A model generated the notes under the pieces. It did not search any database, was not told the DNA's origin, and saw only the letters and a list, made by a program, of their open reading frames with translations. Below are positions 11,141-21,660 of a DNA stretch of 64,000 nt, one piece after another. How positions within the stretch are numbered: position 1 is the stretch's first letter; every line of letters begins with the position of its first letter. Source of the stretch: Liopterus haemorrhoidalis (taxonomy: Eukaryota > Arthropoda > Insecta > Coleoptera > Dytiscidae); assembly GCA_963971575.1 (NCBI GenBank), contig OZ020620.1, positions 34,983,992-35,047,991 on the forward strand, given 5' to 3'. The position numbers and the translations under genes are program-made.

Positions 11141-12190
11141 TTATTCAAAATGACCACCTTTGGCTTTAATGCAAGCCTTAAGTCGTACAGGCCAATCTTC
11201 GATATCCGCACGTACGACTTCCATGGAAAAATTGGCTACAGCTCGAGCTAAAGCCTGTTTTACATATTCAATATTTGGCTATCGTTTGTGGTAAACCATG
11301 TTCTCTAAAACGGTCCATAGCTTGTAATCTAAAGGATTAAAATCTGGACTTGCAGCGGGCCAATCTTCTACGCCGATAAAATCAAGAACATTATTTTAAA
11401 ACCACGTTTGGGTTGTTTTAGCCTTATGGCCTGGAGCAGAATCCTGTTGGAATGTCCATGACTGATCTTGAAAGAGAGTATGATTGAGGGGTTTCACAAC
11501 ATCTGCCAGAAACGTTTGTTGGTATACTCTAGCTGATGTTTTCACCCCTTTTTCACAAAAATGAAGGTCAGTTACTCTATCATAGGAAACGCCTCACCAA
11601 ACCATCACTGAAGCTGGGTGGTGACCTTTTTCTATCCTTGGAACTACTTCCAAGGCTTCAGTAGATGACCTGGCATAAACCCTGTCATTTTGTTTGTTGA
11701 ATTTTTCCTGTATAGTAAAAATTTTCTCGTCGGTAAAAAGGATTGTCTTATGCTTGTCGTCTGCGTACTTGATTAACAAGCGTTTCGATTTTTCGACCCT
11801 ATTTTTTTTTTAAGAGGCACAATTAGTAATTGTCCAGTGCGGTGTTTGAAGGCCCGAAGACTCAAGTCTTTTTTCAAAATGCGCGCCATTGATTTTCGCC
11901 AAATTTTCATTTCGCGGAAATTAAATACATAATTTTTTCTTTTTGCAACGGATTTCTTGCTATTCTGGCCTTAACAGCTTTGATAGTTTGTGGTGTGCGT
12001 ACTGTACTCGGGCGCCCTGGTCTTTTTCGGTATTTTATGTCCCCAGTTTCCTCAAACAATTTGATGCACTGATACATAAACATTCACCAATGCCGAGCGG
12101 ACGTAGCGTCTTAAAAATGTTTGATTTTTCCAGCTTACATTTATAAAGCGCAATAACTGCAAGTCGGTTTTCTTTGCCTGGCCATTCCAT
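11141..12190 (-). pseudogene. mariner/Tc1-type transposase, near full length with lesions
   Basis: Reading leftward from an ATG at 12190, the frame gives MEWPGKENRLAVIALYK, then after a small shift KYRKRPGRPSTVRTPQTIK (the linker after the helix-turn-helix domain). It continues with TILFTDEKIFTIQEKFNKQ (first catalytic Asp), PASVMVW, and DWPAASPDFNPLDYKLW (third Asp region), and ends KACIKAKGGHFE with a stop at 11141. The span of about 350 codons equals a complete transposase, but several stops and shifts break it. No clean TIR pair or TA duplication was resolved. Confidence 0.82.
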
Positions 12191-12561
12191 GGTAACATAC
12201 AACACAAAATCAAATTCTTTCCACAGTAAAGTAATTTATAGGTTAACTCACGATTACCAACTGTCTAAATTTGGGTGCGCTCATTTGTACTATTTTTATT
12301 GGGTGCGTTCATTATTGTAACAACGGAACTACAGAAACATTTATTATAAACCAGGCCACTTTTTGATGAAAAAAATTTGGTAAACAGGCACTGGTAACAA
12401 TGAGTCCAATAAACGGCATCCAAAAGCGTCGACAACACCATATCTAACTAAATGCCTGTTTATAAGCACTGGCAACAATCTTTCAACGTGTTCATACACA
12501 ATTTAGTTGAGTTCAAAATCACTCATTGTCTTTGATTAATTTTATTCGAATATTTAATGTA

Positions 12562-13601
12562 TACTAGACCAGTGTTTCTCAACCTTTTCTGGCCTGGGAC
12601 CCCCCGAAATGATGTAAATATTGTCTGCGGCCCCCCTATACTATGGTGTATCACGATAATGAGAACACACATTTTTTTCGAAAAAGCGACGTGTGAGCAA
12701 GTTTGGAAAAATTGGTAACTAAAATTTATTCACAAAATTGAATGGTAGTACTGAAATTTTCCGGAAAAAATCGGAAGTACAGGATATCAAGAACAATTTC
12801 AAATTTTTAAATGGAAACATATATCATATTGGATATCTTTGGATAGAGCTTTTCAACAACTTTTAATTAAACATTTTTTTAATATCTTTTACGGTTGACA
12901 AAAAACTGTGATATTTTTAAATGACGATTATATTCCCTATAACGACTTGAAATTAAAGTATTTTTATTTACAAGTGTTCAAAGTGCCTTCCATTTTAATT
13001 TAAACACATTCGCATCCTTACTCTTGAGTTATCTGTAGCTTGGAGAGCAATTAAAAAAATATATAATAAAAGATATTGCACTTTCAAGTCGTACCTACTT
13101 CAAAGTACAACTTGAAAATACTTGAAGTACCTCCAACGCGAACCATTGTCAGAGAATCCCATTAACCGACACATACAATTTATTTTACCTTAATATAGTC
13201 TACTTATAGTCTGTTTATTTGGTTATAGCGGAATTATATTTTCAAATCTAGTAATTTTTATCAATTGAATGAAACTTTTGATCATTTTGTTTATTAAGAA
13301 CCCATTTACTCATTATAAAGTTAGTTAGTGACAAATTAAACTTTTGAAATAGCCTGTAGTTTAAATTAGTTGAAAAAATAAGTAAATTATGTATAAAAAT
13401 CAATAGAATATTTATTTTATTTATGTTATGAAAGGTATATTTTTATGAATATAAATGTAAGATATTTATAAATATGGATAAAATTTATATCTTGCAAGAT
13501 TGAGTGCATTTTTATTATATTTTCATGTTTGATCTTGTATGACTTCGCGGCCCCCCGACGAAGCCTTCACGGCCCCCCGTTTGATAAACGCTGTACTAGA
13601 C
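12562..13601. mobile_element. hAT MITE, 1024 bp, 8 bp duplication TACTAGAC
   Basis: TACTAGAC occurs at 12562-12569 and 13594-13601. The element between begins CAGTGTTTCTCAACC and ends TTTGATAAACGCTG, with GC-rich subterminal GGCCCCCC tracts at both ends. No transposase frame is visible. At about 13205-13370 the interior resembles the 405 bp MITE at 35310-35714 (shared TCTAGTAATTTTTATC and AATAGCCTG), so an older MITE is embedded. Confidence 0.88.
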
Positions 13602-13730
13602 AGTTCTAAAACCACCGATAAGCAATGTGATGCTCGACTAAATATCAATTTAAACGTCAGAATAAAATTTACTCCTCCTTGAGCATTTTTAGATACAAGC
13701 TTATATTATAACTCATTCAAATGTATCTAG

Positions 13731-13806
13731 AGATCCGTTTAAGATCCAATTCGAAGAAACGGATACAGACCCAGATACGGATTTTTAATTTTTACGGATC
13801 ATATTA
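13731..13806. repeat. inverted repeat arm, partner at 16300-16376
   Basis: GATCCGTTTAAGATCCAATT through GATTTTTAATTTTTACGGATCAT is the near complement of the sequence at 16300-16376. The right copy continues outward into GTGTACCGGATCTCCATATC, which looks like a transposon terminus; the left copy is cut at 13806 where a LINE fragment begins. These are probably two copies of one TIR family in opposite orientation. Confidence 0.7.
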
Positions 13807-13815
13807 TGGGAAACA

Positions 13816-15652
13816 TTGCGGAAATTTGCTTGCCCTCCGGAAGTACTACATCTTTTGAGAGAACTCCACTGTAACACGAAAGCTTGTGTGTCTTCTAACG
13901 GAGAGTTTTCCTCGGAATTCTCTGTTACAATTGGCACAAGACAAGGATGTGTTCTTGCGCCTAGTCTGTTTAATATCTTAGCAGCGGTTGTAGAGATAGC
14001 TTTTTTTGATTATATCGGGGGGGTCCATATCCGGTACCGCATAGACGGCGGCCTGCACAGATTATCCCGTTTCAAAGCTGCATCTAAGCTAAAGTACGGC
14101 GTCATTCAACAAGCTCTCTATGCCGATGGCGCAGCCGAGGAGGGGGGGGGGGACGGGCCTGGGCCCATCCCAGGACCAACAGATTTCTCCGCGCTCTCCG
14201 GATAGAATTTGTTAAACACAACCAGTGGCGCAGCCAAGGGGGGGGCTGGTCCCCTCACAGGACCAGCAGATTACATTGCGCTGCTCGGGGAGTTGAAGAT
14301 AAAATTTAACCACAACAGTAGTTAATTTTTCAATTACTTCATTGTAAACAATATTGGCATTTTTTTAAGATTGCCTACTCTTGATAAAGTTACATAATTA
14401 TTGTTCAAGTGAAAATACATCACTTTCCAAATATGCTCCAATGAATTACATGATGGGGAGCGTTGATCATTTTTCCTCCTGACACATCGACTAAAATATT
14501 CGCCCAGTCAAATGATAAAACTGTTTTAAACAACTAATTACTCGATTTAGATAAGATAAAGTGGAAATCTGACTTCGGTATAACCTTCAGAATGTAATTT
14601 TAAAATGACACATCAAACGTGAAATAGAGTAAAAATAGCAGAAATATAATAAAGAGAGTAGTTTTGGAGACAATAGCGCTCTTAAAATCGGTATTTGGTT
14701 TTATTTTGTAGATAAATGTGAATATCAATATCTTCTTAGGTATTTTTGAAATTATAATGTTTTACACACAAAAAGGACTGATATAAGTTGTACTGAACAA
14801 CAGTGGCGTATTCAGATGGAGGGAGGGGGGGGGGGACACAAGCTCCCTCTGAAGGTCCCATGAAATGAAAATTTAACAATTTTATCATAATCGTACAGTA
14901 CAGCAAAATAACGTATGTATTTTACAATAATAATAAGCTATATTTTATTATGATTAGTGTTGAAATTAACAGAAAATGCACTTTTACATGTTATTTTTAG
15001 GTTTTCGTATGAATAATCACAAAATGCTTATTCCGTCACATGAGTCTGTTCGTTCTGTACAAATTGTGGCTAAGCGGCTGATTTAGAGAACTGAACATAA
15101 GTAAGAGAAATATTGAGACTTTAAAAATATATCCCGCCAAAAATATACATAAATATGTATTTTTGGAAGAAAAAATCAAGTGAAAGTTTTTGATATAGGG
15201 ATTAACAATTACATTTTTTTATCAACAAATAATGGAATTATTATTTGATATAAACATCAATATCCAACAGCAGGGGTGTCGAACTGATTTGGGTCGCAGT
15301 CTATTTTACATACAAAATGATAAGCAGTGACGGAACTTTAAATATCCCGAAAGGTTTCTTGACATTTTTTTATAAACAGAAAAGGGGAAGAGAGTATATT
15401 TTACATTTTTAAATATATTTTTCCCCTAAATAAGCTCAAGTGATTTTGATTACCGCTTCAGGGGCCATAAAAAATAAGGTTCAGGGCCGTATGCGGCCCG
15501 CGTGCCCTCGAAATTTGATTCGGCCCTCCCCAAGACAAAATCCTGGCTGTGCCACTGATGCCGATGACTGTACTTTAGTTTCAAATAGTCCTGAGGATCT
15601 GCAAGATGCAATAACCCGCTTGGCTACGTCAAGTATTTACGAAAAACAACAT
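13816..15652 (+). pseudogene. LINE reverse transcriptase fragment, split by a hAT-like insertion
   Basis: The first part (13816-14128) reads CPPEVLHLLRELHCNTKACV and then TIGTRQGCVLAPSLFNILAA, the RT palm motif preceding the catalytic box. The coding sequence reaches Y-A-D with the last codon split. After a 1.43 kb insertion flanked by the duplication TGCCGATG, it resumes at 15567 exactly in frame, completing YADD and continuing CTLVSNSPEDLQDAITRLA. The frame then ends at 15654. The endonuclease and the thumb/C-terminus are absent. The clade looks like L2/CR1 or a relative. Confidence 0.85.
14121..15566. mobile_element. hAT-like insertion inside the RT catalytic motif
   Basis: TGCCGATG at 14121-14128 and 15559-15566 bounds the insert. 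Its right end GGCTGTGCCACTGA is the complement of the common hAT end CAGTGGCRCAGCC, while the left end begins GCGCAGCC and seems to lack the first five bases. Additional end-like sequences inside (CAGTGGCGCAGCCAAG at 14223, ACAGTGGCGTATTCAG at 14800, GCAGGGGTGTCGAAC at 15270) suggest other hAT ends nested within. G-rich tracts occur at 14142 and 14827. There is no transposase. Confidence 0.72.
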
Positions 15653-16299
15653 TGATTTGATACTGGTGGTGCCATTTTTTGCCTAGGTCGATTACTTTTC
15701 AACCGCCCCTTCGTACTTCAAAGATATGAGATAATTTCAGTATTTACGTTAAGATTCAGGAGTTTTCTTAAAACCTTCATCAGTACACCACGTCATGTAA
15801 ACGTCTCTTAAAGAGACAGTTTATAAACATTTGTAATCTAGATGTTTAACAAGTTAAAGTCTTTAAGATCTGAGGTTTCTACCTGAGGCGACTGCTCATG
15901 TATTCTGTCACAGAGAACAACACAAACAAAAAAACTTTTAAAATGTTTAATATCTCCAACTAAAGATATAATGTTAAAAAATATGGATATAAAAAAAGTG
16001 TTAACACCTCGTAAAAAAGATAATATAAAAGTTTCGTACGGGTTAGTATTAAATTGGCTTCTACACGTCGGATAACGAATCCTAAAATATCGTACGTTAA
16101 CAGCGCGAGCGTTCTAATATTGTATAACATATTATCTTGGTAAACAAATAAAATGGACTGCTAAACCAGCTTAATACAAATTTATTGACATAAAGAATAT
16201 TTCACTATAAACATTTTTATTTCTAGATAAATTGTATGGTTTGTTTCAAGATATCTCGAGTTGACGTATTAGTGGTGTACCGGATCTCCATATCCGTAT
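15653..16299 (+). other. unassigned intron sequence
   Basis: No recognisable coding or terminal structure, other than the outer part of the inverted repeat arm beginning near 16272. Confidence 0.35.
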
Positions 16300-16376
16300 C
16301 CGCGGATGATCCGTAAAAATTAAAAATCCGTATCCGGGTCTGTATCCGTTTCTCCAAGGTGTATCTTAAACGGATC
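16300..16376. repeat. inverted repeat arm, partner at 13731-13806
   Basis: ATGATCCGTAAAAATTAAAA through CTTAAACGGATCG is the near complement of the left arm. See the left arm entry. Confidence 0.7.
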
Positions 16377-16485
16377 GCTAACAATAATCCCCGAACGTCG
16401 TGCCCGAGTACGGGAGTCGCAAAAAATTATAATAACAATATGATAAAAACAAATATATACATATGCACACATACACATATATAAG

Positions 16486-17724
16486 TTAGGGTGACCATTT
16501 TCTTGGAGAAGGCAATGCGGGACGGAGCTAAAAAAAGGTCATCACTTCCGAAATATAAGTGAAGAGCAAACAAAAAAATTGATTGGAAGTGTGAATTTTC
16601 ACACATTTCAGGGTTTTGCAGGTATTTAGTAAGTGAATGATGATTATTTGGGATGCCAAAACAAATTTTACATTAAATTTTGTTTTTTTTTTGTTAATTT
16701 TAATTCGAACCCCTAATACCATTATTTAGTTTTCTAAATATGTGCAGTATTTTTTTTATATATATATATATAGCAAGGTTCTTTAAGATTTTGAAAATTG
16801 CGCCTATGGCTTTCATTGGTTGTTATAAGCTCCGCCCCTCTGATTTCGTGTACATTGATTTAATTTACGCTTTTAAAAATTAAATGCAATATTTGCCAAA
16901 ATATAACTAGAATTTTGAAAAAATAATTTAAACATAAAAATGTAAAAAAAAGCAAAAAAAAATATTGTCACTTCTCGTTGGGATCGAACTGACTTACTTG
17001 GGTGAAAAAGACAGCGCAAGTAACACTACACCAAGATAAGCCTTCCATTCGAGCGTGTTACAAAGGTATAACTTGTGTACATTATTAGCCAAAAAAACAC
17101 AAAAAATGCGTTTTTTTCCAAGAACATAATCTGATCAAAAATTCATGTTGTACTATTCCGGTTCACACCAATGTACATTACTTAGAATTTTTTCAGATTT
17201 TTAGTTTAAACCATCTGGGCTACAGGGTGTGGGACAAAAATTTTTTTGCACAATTTTGGCAAAAATTGCTTCAAAATAATTTATTTTGCAAAAATAAAAA
17301 TTTGATCATTAATTCACGTACCAAGGGCTTTCATTTGATACCCTACTCAGAATTATAAAAAAATATTTTTATTTTCGATGAGCACATATTTGTTTATTTT
17401 TTTAGGGGGATATGTTTTTTTAGATGTTTTAGTATTTTTCCTATGTGCGGGTCAAAGAGTTGTATAAGCATGCCAAATTTCAACTCTCTAGGTTTAGCCG
17501 TTTGGCTACAATTTTTACCGAACAGACAGACAGACAGACAGACAGACGACAAAATGACGGTATAAGGGTTTTTTGGTCATACCTACAAAACCCTAAAAAG
17601 GTCCTCACCTCCCAAGTATAAGTGAAGAGCAAAAAAAAAGGTCTTCACCTCCCAAATATAAGTACAGAGCAAAATTCGACCCTGGCGACACCAAATCAAA
17701 ATGCGGGACGAATGGTCACCCTAA
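16486..17724. mobile_element. hAT-like element with TTAGGGTGACCATT ends, carrying a nested repeat
   Basis: TTAGGGTGACCATT at 16486-16499 and AATGGTCACCCTAA at 17711-17724 are perfect inverted ends. ATGCGGGACG boxes lie just inside both. The same type of end (GGTGACCATA plus CGGGACG) bounds the element at 28388-29902, which retains a hAT transposase remnant, so hAT is the likely superfamily. Most of the interior is copy A of a TIR/(TCTG)n repeat (16610-17594). Short AGGTC-TCAC-AAGTGA minisatellite units flank that copy. Confidence 0.68.
16610..17594 (-). repeat. TIR/(TCTG)n/tRNA-like repeat family, copy A
   Basis: Inverted ends AGGGTTTTGCAGGTAT (16610) and ATACCTACAAAACCCT (17579-17594) bound a 985 bp unit. 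It shares its order of blocks with copies at 44879-45959, 50809-51694 and 58486-60425: ATATGTGCTCATC, GGTATCAAATGAAAGCCCTT (as its complement), GATCAGATTATG and an ACAG(ACAG)n tract. A tRNA-like module sits at about 16978-17052 on the minus strand, with an A-box-like TATCTTGGTGTAGTGTTAC and a B-box-like AGTTCGATCCC. No protein is encoded. Confidence 0.72.
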
Positions 17725-18103
17725 CATACATAAGATGTTCTAGAGCGTAGTGCTTCTCCTACGTTCATGGGAACGTCGATGGTATATAAGGCCAATTAAA
17801 ACTTTTTCTACATATATCGCACTGAAAGGCTCCTTCTCCCGTCGATATCCTATTCTTCTTGGCAGCTGCTTTAGCCCTCACAGCTTGCTGGCGACTTTGT
17901 TCGTATACAGCAACTGCATCTTGAATTGTTTTCCTCCAGCAATTGCGGTTAGTTGCTCGAGTTTCCCAGTTGTGATTAAGCAAGTGTAGTTTTTAGACTG
18001 TTTTTGAGAACATCCTTGTACCGCTTTCGGGAAGCACCAATATTTCGTTGACCTTCTTGCAGCTCGCAGTACAACAGCTGTTTACGTAGTCTGTCATCGG
18101 ACA

Positions 18104-19012
18104 TACGAGCTCTGTTCAAAAAGTATCGCGAATTTTGTGTTTTTTCAAAAATTATTTATTTATTCATGAATATCTATTTTGTTCCCTTCAAAGTAATCCC
18201 CACCAGATATTATACACTTATGCCAATGTTTTTTCCAAACCTCGAAGCACTTGAAAAATTCATTTTTTGTGATCTTGTTCAGCTCCACCTTCGATGCCGT
18301 CTTTATCTCCTCACTCGTAGCGTAGCGTCGTCCTTTCATGGGCCTCTTCAGTTTCGGGAACAAGAAAGTCACAGGGGGCCAGATCTGAGGAATACGGTGG
18401 CTGCGGCATTATTAGTATGTTGTTTTTGGCCAAAAATTCGCGCACAAGCAACGATGTGTGGGCAGGCGACCCGTCTCATGCCCAAATCATTGTTAACAAT
18501 CGAATGGCACGAGCCAATCGATATGTTTAGGTCGTCAGCAACTTCTCTAACGGTGATTCGACGATTGGCCAATACTATTTTCTTCACTTCATCAATGTTT
18601 TCGTCTATTGTTGACGTGCTCAGGCGTCCGGCACGCTCTTCGTCGTTCACATCTTCTCGGCCCTCTGAGAACATTTTGTACCACCGATAAACGTTGCTTC
18701 GGTCCAAGGTAGCTTCACCATATGCCACAGTCAACATTCGGAATGCGTCCGCGCACTTAATTTTGTTTTTCACACAAAATTTGATACAGATTCTTTGATC
18801 CATTTTTTGGTATAGGCAAAAATCGAAGAAGAGCCAAAACACGTGCAAGCAAAGTAACTGTCAAAAATTAACTGAACATTCAAAATTACCGAACTTGTCG
18901 GCATAAGTGAGAGACATGAGTACCAACATAACGCCACAAAAAAAATCGAAAATCAAATATACGTAACCCGCGAAAATTCAAAATTCGCGATACTTTTTGA
19001 TCAGACCTCGTA
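18104..19012 (-). mobile_element. mariner element, internally deleted (905 bp)
   Basis: TA at 18104-18105 and 19011-19012 bounds an element whose ends are inverted over about 31 bp (GAGCTCTGTTCAAAAAGTAT at the left versus GAGGTCTGATCAAAAAGTAT read from the right). Removing it plus one TA rejoins the LINE frame as HVVRMSDD. It carries a deleted transposase on the minus strand. Confidence 0.93.
18160..18802 (-). pseudogene. mariner transposase lacking the central catalytic region
   Basis: The start codon at about 18802 gives MDQRICIKFCVKNKIKCADA, a helix-turn-helix region, then ERAGRLSTSTIDENIDEVKK and LNISIGSCHSIVNNDLGMRR. The protein then jumps to the C-terminal part: a PPYSSDLAP-type box, FLFPKLKRPMKGRRYATSEE and ISGGDYFEGNKIDIHE with its stop at 18160. 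The segment with the first and second catalytic aspartates is missing and there is a frameshift, so it is inactive. Mos1/irritans-type similarity is likely. Confidence 0.88.
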
Positions 19013-19105
19013 CGTACAACGTGGCCAGTCCATAGCAGTTGATTTCTGACTAGGAGTGATTCTATAGGTACTACACGCCTGAGCTTCATTTAATACTCGT
19101 ACATT

Positions 19106-19999
19106 GTCTATATCAGGGGTCGGCAAGGCGGTGCCCGCGAAGCAATTTCTAAATGCCCGCCTAACCATGCGAAATTCTATTTCCAAGCCGTTTTTAGTAA
19201 TAAAAGTACTGTCAAGAAGACTAGAAGTGTTTTATAAATAAATATAATTTAATATTCATTAAATTTTATTGTAAAACTAAATTTTAAAACAATTCCCAAT
19301 ATGAAATAAAGCAATAATAAAAATGGTAATAGAAAATTATTGCGATGGAATGCTACCACCCATCAATTTGCCAAACATTTTGATACATTATTGGAAGAAT
19401 TTAATACCAGATTTGAAGACTTCTACGAATTGGAGGCATTTTTAACATTTTTTATTAATTCTTTTTCTGAAAGAGAGGATGATGTGACTAATAAAATCGC
19501 AACATATTTCGGTATTTCCAATAAGGAGGTCTTAGAATGGGAAGTTATAAATATAACAAATGACATTGAATTAAAATCACATCGTAACGAAGAAAAATTC
19601 TGGAACTTGGTGAATGGGAATAGCTACCCATTGTTGAGAAAATGTGCTCTAAAATTGAAGTCTTTCTGCGCGTCGACATATGCTTGTGAATGTATGTTTT
19701 CTAATATGAAATACTTAAAATCAAAATACCGAACAGGCCTCACTGACGCTCATTTGGATGCCTGAGAACTGTAAATTCTACTTATGTCCCAAATTACAAC
19801 GAATTGGCCGCGAATTTTCATTGTCAAATATCGCATTAATTATCACTTTGATATTATGTATTTTTTTTAAGAAAATTGCATTGCCTTATAATTTTTATGT
19901 TTAAATTTGCGCCCCCTTTGTCCCACGGCGCCCGCCGAACTCCCGCATTTCTGAAATATGCCCACTTAGTAAAAAAGGTTGCCGCCCCCTGGTCTATAT
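19106..19999 (+). mobile_element. hAT element, 878 bp, 8 bp duplication GTCTATAT
   Basis: GTCTATAT at 19106-19113 and 19992-19999 flanks an element starting CAGGGGTCGGCAAGGCGG and ending GGTTGCCGCCCCCTG. Excision restores the LINE frame as WQDHIDNVRVLN. It keeps a transposase C-terminal ORF on the + strand. Confidence 0.93.
19340..19765 (+). pseudogene. hAT transposase C-terminal ORF (GTF2IRD2/EPM2AIP1-like)
   Basis: The 141-residue open frame contains NTRFEDFYELEAFLTFFINSF, NEEKFWNLVNGNSYPLLRKC and CASTYACECMFSNMKYLKSK, followed by YRTGLTDAHLDA. The last part is the hAT C-terminal dimerisation motif of the group that includes GTF2IRD2 and EPM2AIP1. It is uninterrupted but is only about a quarter of a full transposase, and it starts inside the element without an upstream BED or catalytic region. 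It is non-functional as a transposase; an expressed dimerisation peptide cannot be excluded. Confidence 0.85.
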
Positions 20000-20469
20000 G
20001 ATCTTGCCACTTGATTCGCAAAATAGTGTGTAGGCATCTTTGGTGAAATGTTTCCAGCTGACGAATATACCATCGATAAGGAGTCCATGTTTCAGATGCA
20101 TATAGCAGTGTAGGTATTATGACAGACTTATAAGCGCTCAGTATAATTTGTAACCTCAAGTCGTGATTTAGCCTAACTCGTTTCCGTAGCATTCCATAAG
20201 CTCTAGCTGCAGCAGATATTCTATTATTTATCTTCAAGTTCAAATTACCATCGTTGTACAGTATACTCCCTAAATATTTGAAGGTTTTCGTGATCCTCAA
20301 TACTTCATCGCCGACAAAGAAATCTGGTATTGCGTTACCATTAGTTGGTCTGGCTATGACTCCTGTTTTCGACAGACTAATCTTGAGTCCGAAACTTCAA
20401 ATTACTACTGTAATATTTTCAACCAGCTGCATCATTTAGTTTGTGTTTTACAGTCATTGAAAGAAAACA

Positions 20470-20760
20470 AATTTTGCATTTTTACAAAAATGAAAAAAAA
20501 ATCGAATATCGTGCAGTGATTAGATACTTGATTCTGAAAAAGAAAACGAACGATGAGATCAACACCGAATTGAATGATGCTTGACTCTGCACCTTCAATA
20601 TCAACAATTAAATATTGGACAGCTGAATTTAAACGCGGTCGTAAGAACATTGTTGATGATGAGCGTCCAGGATGTTCAAAAGAGGTCACTACGCCAGAAA
20701 TGGTCGATAAAATCCATGGAATGATAACACCGGTCAACAGGAATTTTGAGTCTGGGTTCT
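20470..20760 (+). pseudogene. mariner transposase N-terminal fragment
   Basis: The + strand encodes IEYRAVIRYLILKKKTNDEI, then after shifts APSISTIKYWTAEFKRGRKN, DDERPGCSKEVTTPEMVDKI and HGMI. This is the helix-turn-helix and linker of a mariner transposase (the DDERPGRP box). It ends there, with no catalytic region. Confidence 0.78.
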
Positions 20761-20998
20761 GCATATCTGATTTTTATTTGTTCCACATTATTAATTAAAG
20801 AAAAAATAGTTTTACCCGAAAAAGTTTGCTTTTGTAGCTATCAGAATGAAATTACGGATTTTAAGAAAATTTCCCTTTTTTCAGACCTTTATTGTATGTA
20901 AAAATAATACAAACTTTTGTTATGAATTTGAATCGGTATTAGTTACAAGAAAACCATTCGAAACAAACAACTTACTGAAACAGAATATATAAAAAAGT
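20761..20998 (+). other. unassigned AT-rich sequence
   Basis: Short unassigned stretch between a mariner fragment and the 3' part of the broken gene described at 20999-24870. Confidence 0.4.
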
Positions 20999-21105
20999 TT
21001 AGAAATGATTATTTTTCGTATTTCGTCTGTGATTGTATGGACTTTCTCGTATTAGCCCCCAAATATAGTCCCCCATCATACTCTCATTGTATTGCCCCTG
21101 ATAAC

Positions 21106-21290
21106 TATCGAGATATTACTATTAAATCATATATTTTATACAAAGCATACATTTTAATTACATAAACTTTTATGAACATTAACTGTCATCAAATATATAA
21201 AAATCAACTACAGCAACCTGTTACCTAGTAACAAGATATATCATTGTCCAATACTTATAAATATAGCATTGCAAGTAATATTTTTTAACA
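21106..21290 (-). repeat. 3' LTR of the Copia element
   Basis: A 185 bp LTR; in element orientation it starts TGTTAAAAAATATTACTTGC. It is preceded by the polypurine tract and appears base-for-base the same as the 5' LTR. Confidence 0.93.
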
Positions 21291-21660
21291 CTCCCTCTCA
21301 ATGCTATATTTCCCAATACCAAAAAGTTCAATGCATCGGCTATGTTTTAACTTGAAAAGAGATTTGGTTAAAACATCCGCTACCATTTGCTGCGTTGGTA
21401 TGTAATTAATGTTTATTACTCCACGTTCATACACTTCCCTTGAAAAATGATATTGAATATCTATATGTTTTGAACGAGAGTGATAAACATTATTTTTTAT
21501 CAATTTAATTGCACTTTGATTGTCTGTAAATATTTCAATTTTCTTGTCGGAACATAAATGAATCTCTTTTAAAAAAAATTTCAAGTAGATTGCCTCTTTT
21601 GCTGCTTGTGTAATGGCCATATACTCTGCTTCGGTGCTTGATAGGCACCGATTTGTTCTA
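21285..21660 (-). pseudogene. Copia RNase H C-terminal region, out of frame
   Basis: The frame ending at 21285 reads LSSTEAEYMAITQAAKEAIY, FTDNQSAIKLIKNNVYHSRS, KHIDIQYHF, YIPTQQMVADVLTKSL and a stop at the edge of the LTR. This is the RNase H end of Copia Pol, with the D of FTDNQSA visible. Relative to the upstream gag-integrase frame it is shifted, because the reverse transcriptase between them has been deleted; the deletion point is close to 21660. Confidence 0.92.

Larger units (their letters stand above)
17741..20437 (-). pseudogene. LINE RT/C-terminal region, interrupted by a mariner and a hAT
   Basis: On the minus strand, from about 20410 leftward, the LINE reads LKISLSKTGVIARPTNGN, FKYLGSILYNDGNLNLKIN, LLYASETWTPYRW and LHTILRIKWQDHI. 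After removal of a hAT (19114-19991) it continues DNVRVLNEAQACS and SLLVRNQLLWTGHVVR. After removal of a mariner (18106-19010) it continues MSDDRLRKQLLYCELQEGQR, then CWRKTIQDAVAVYEQSRQQA, and ends with a C-terminal zinc-finger-like FQCDICRKSF. Both junctions restore the reading frame exactly, which proves the insertion order. Some frameshifts exist near the 3' end. Confidence 0.86.

Noticed and set aside
18166..18690. 174-codon + frame
   Set aside because: Antisense shadow of the mariner transposase pseudogene.
13816..20437. The LINE fragments at 13816 (+) and 20437 (-) as complementary halves of one inverted element
   Set aside because: The junction sequences do not match well enough to show that they belong to one family, and the arrangement does not fit simple twin priming.
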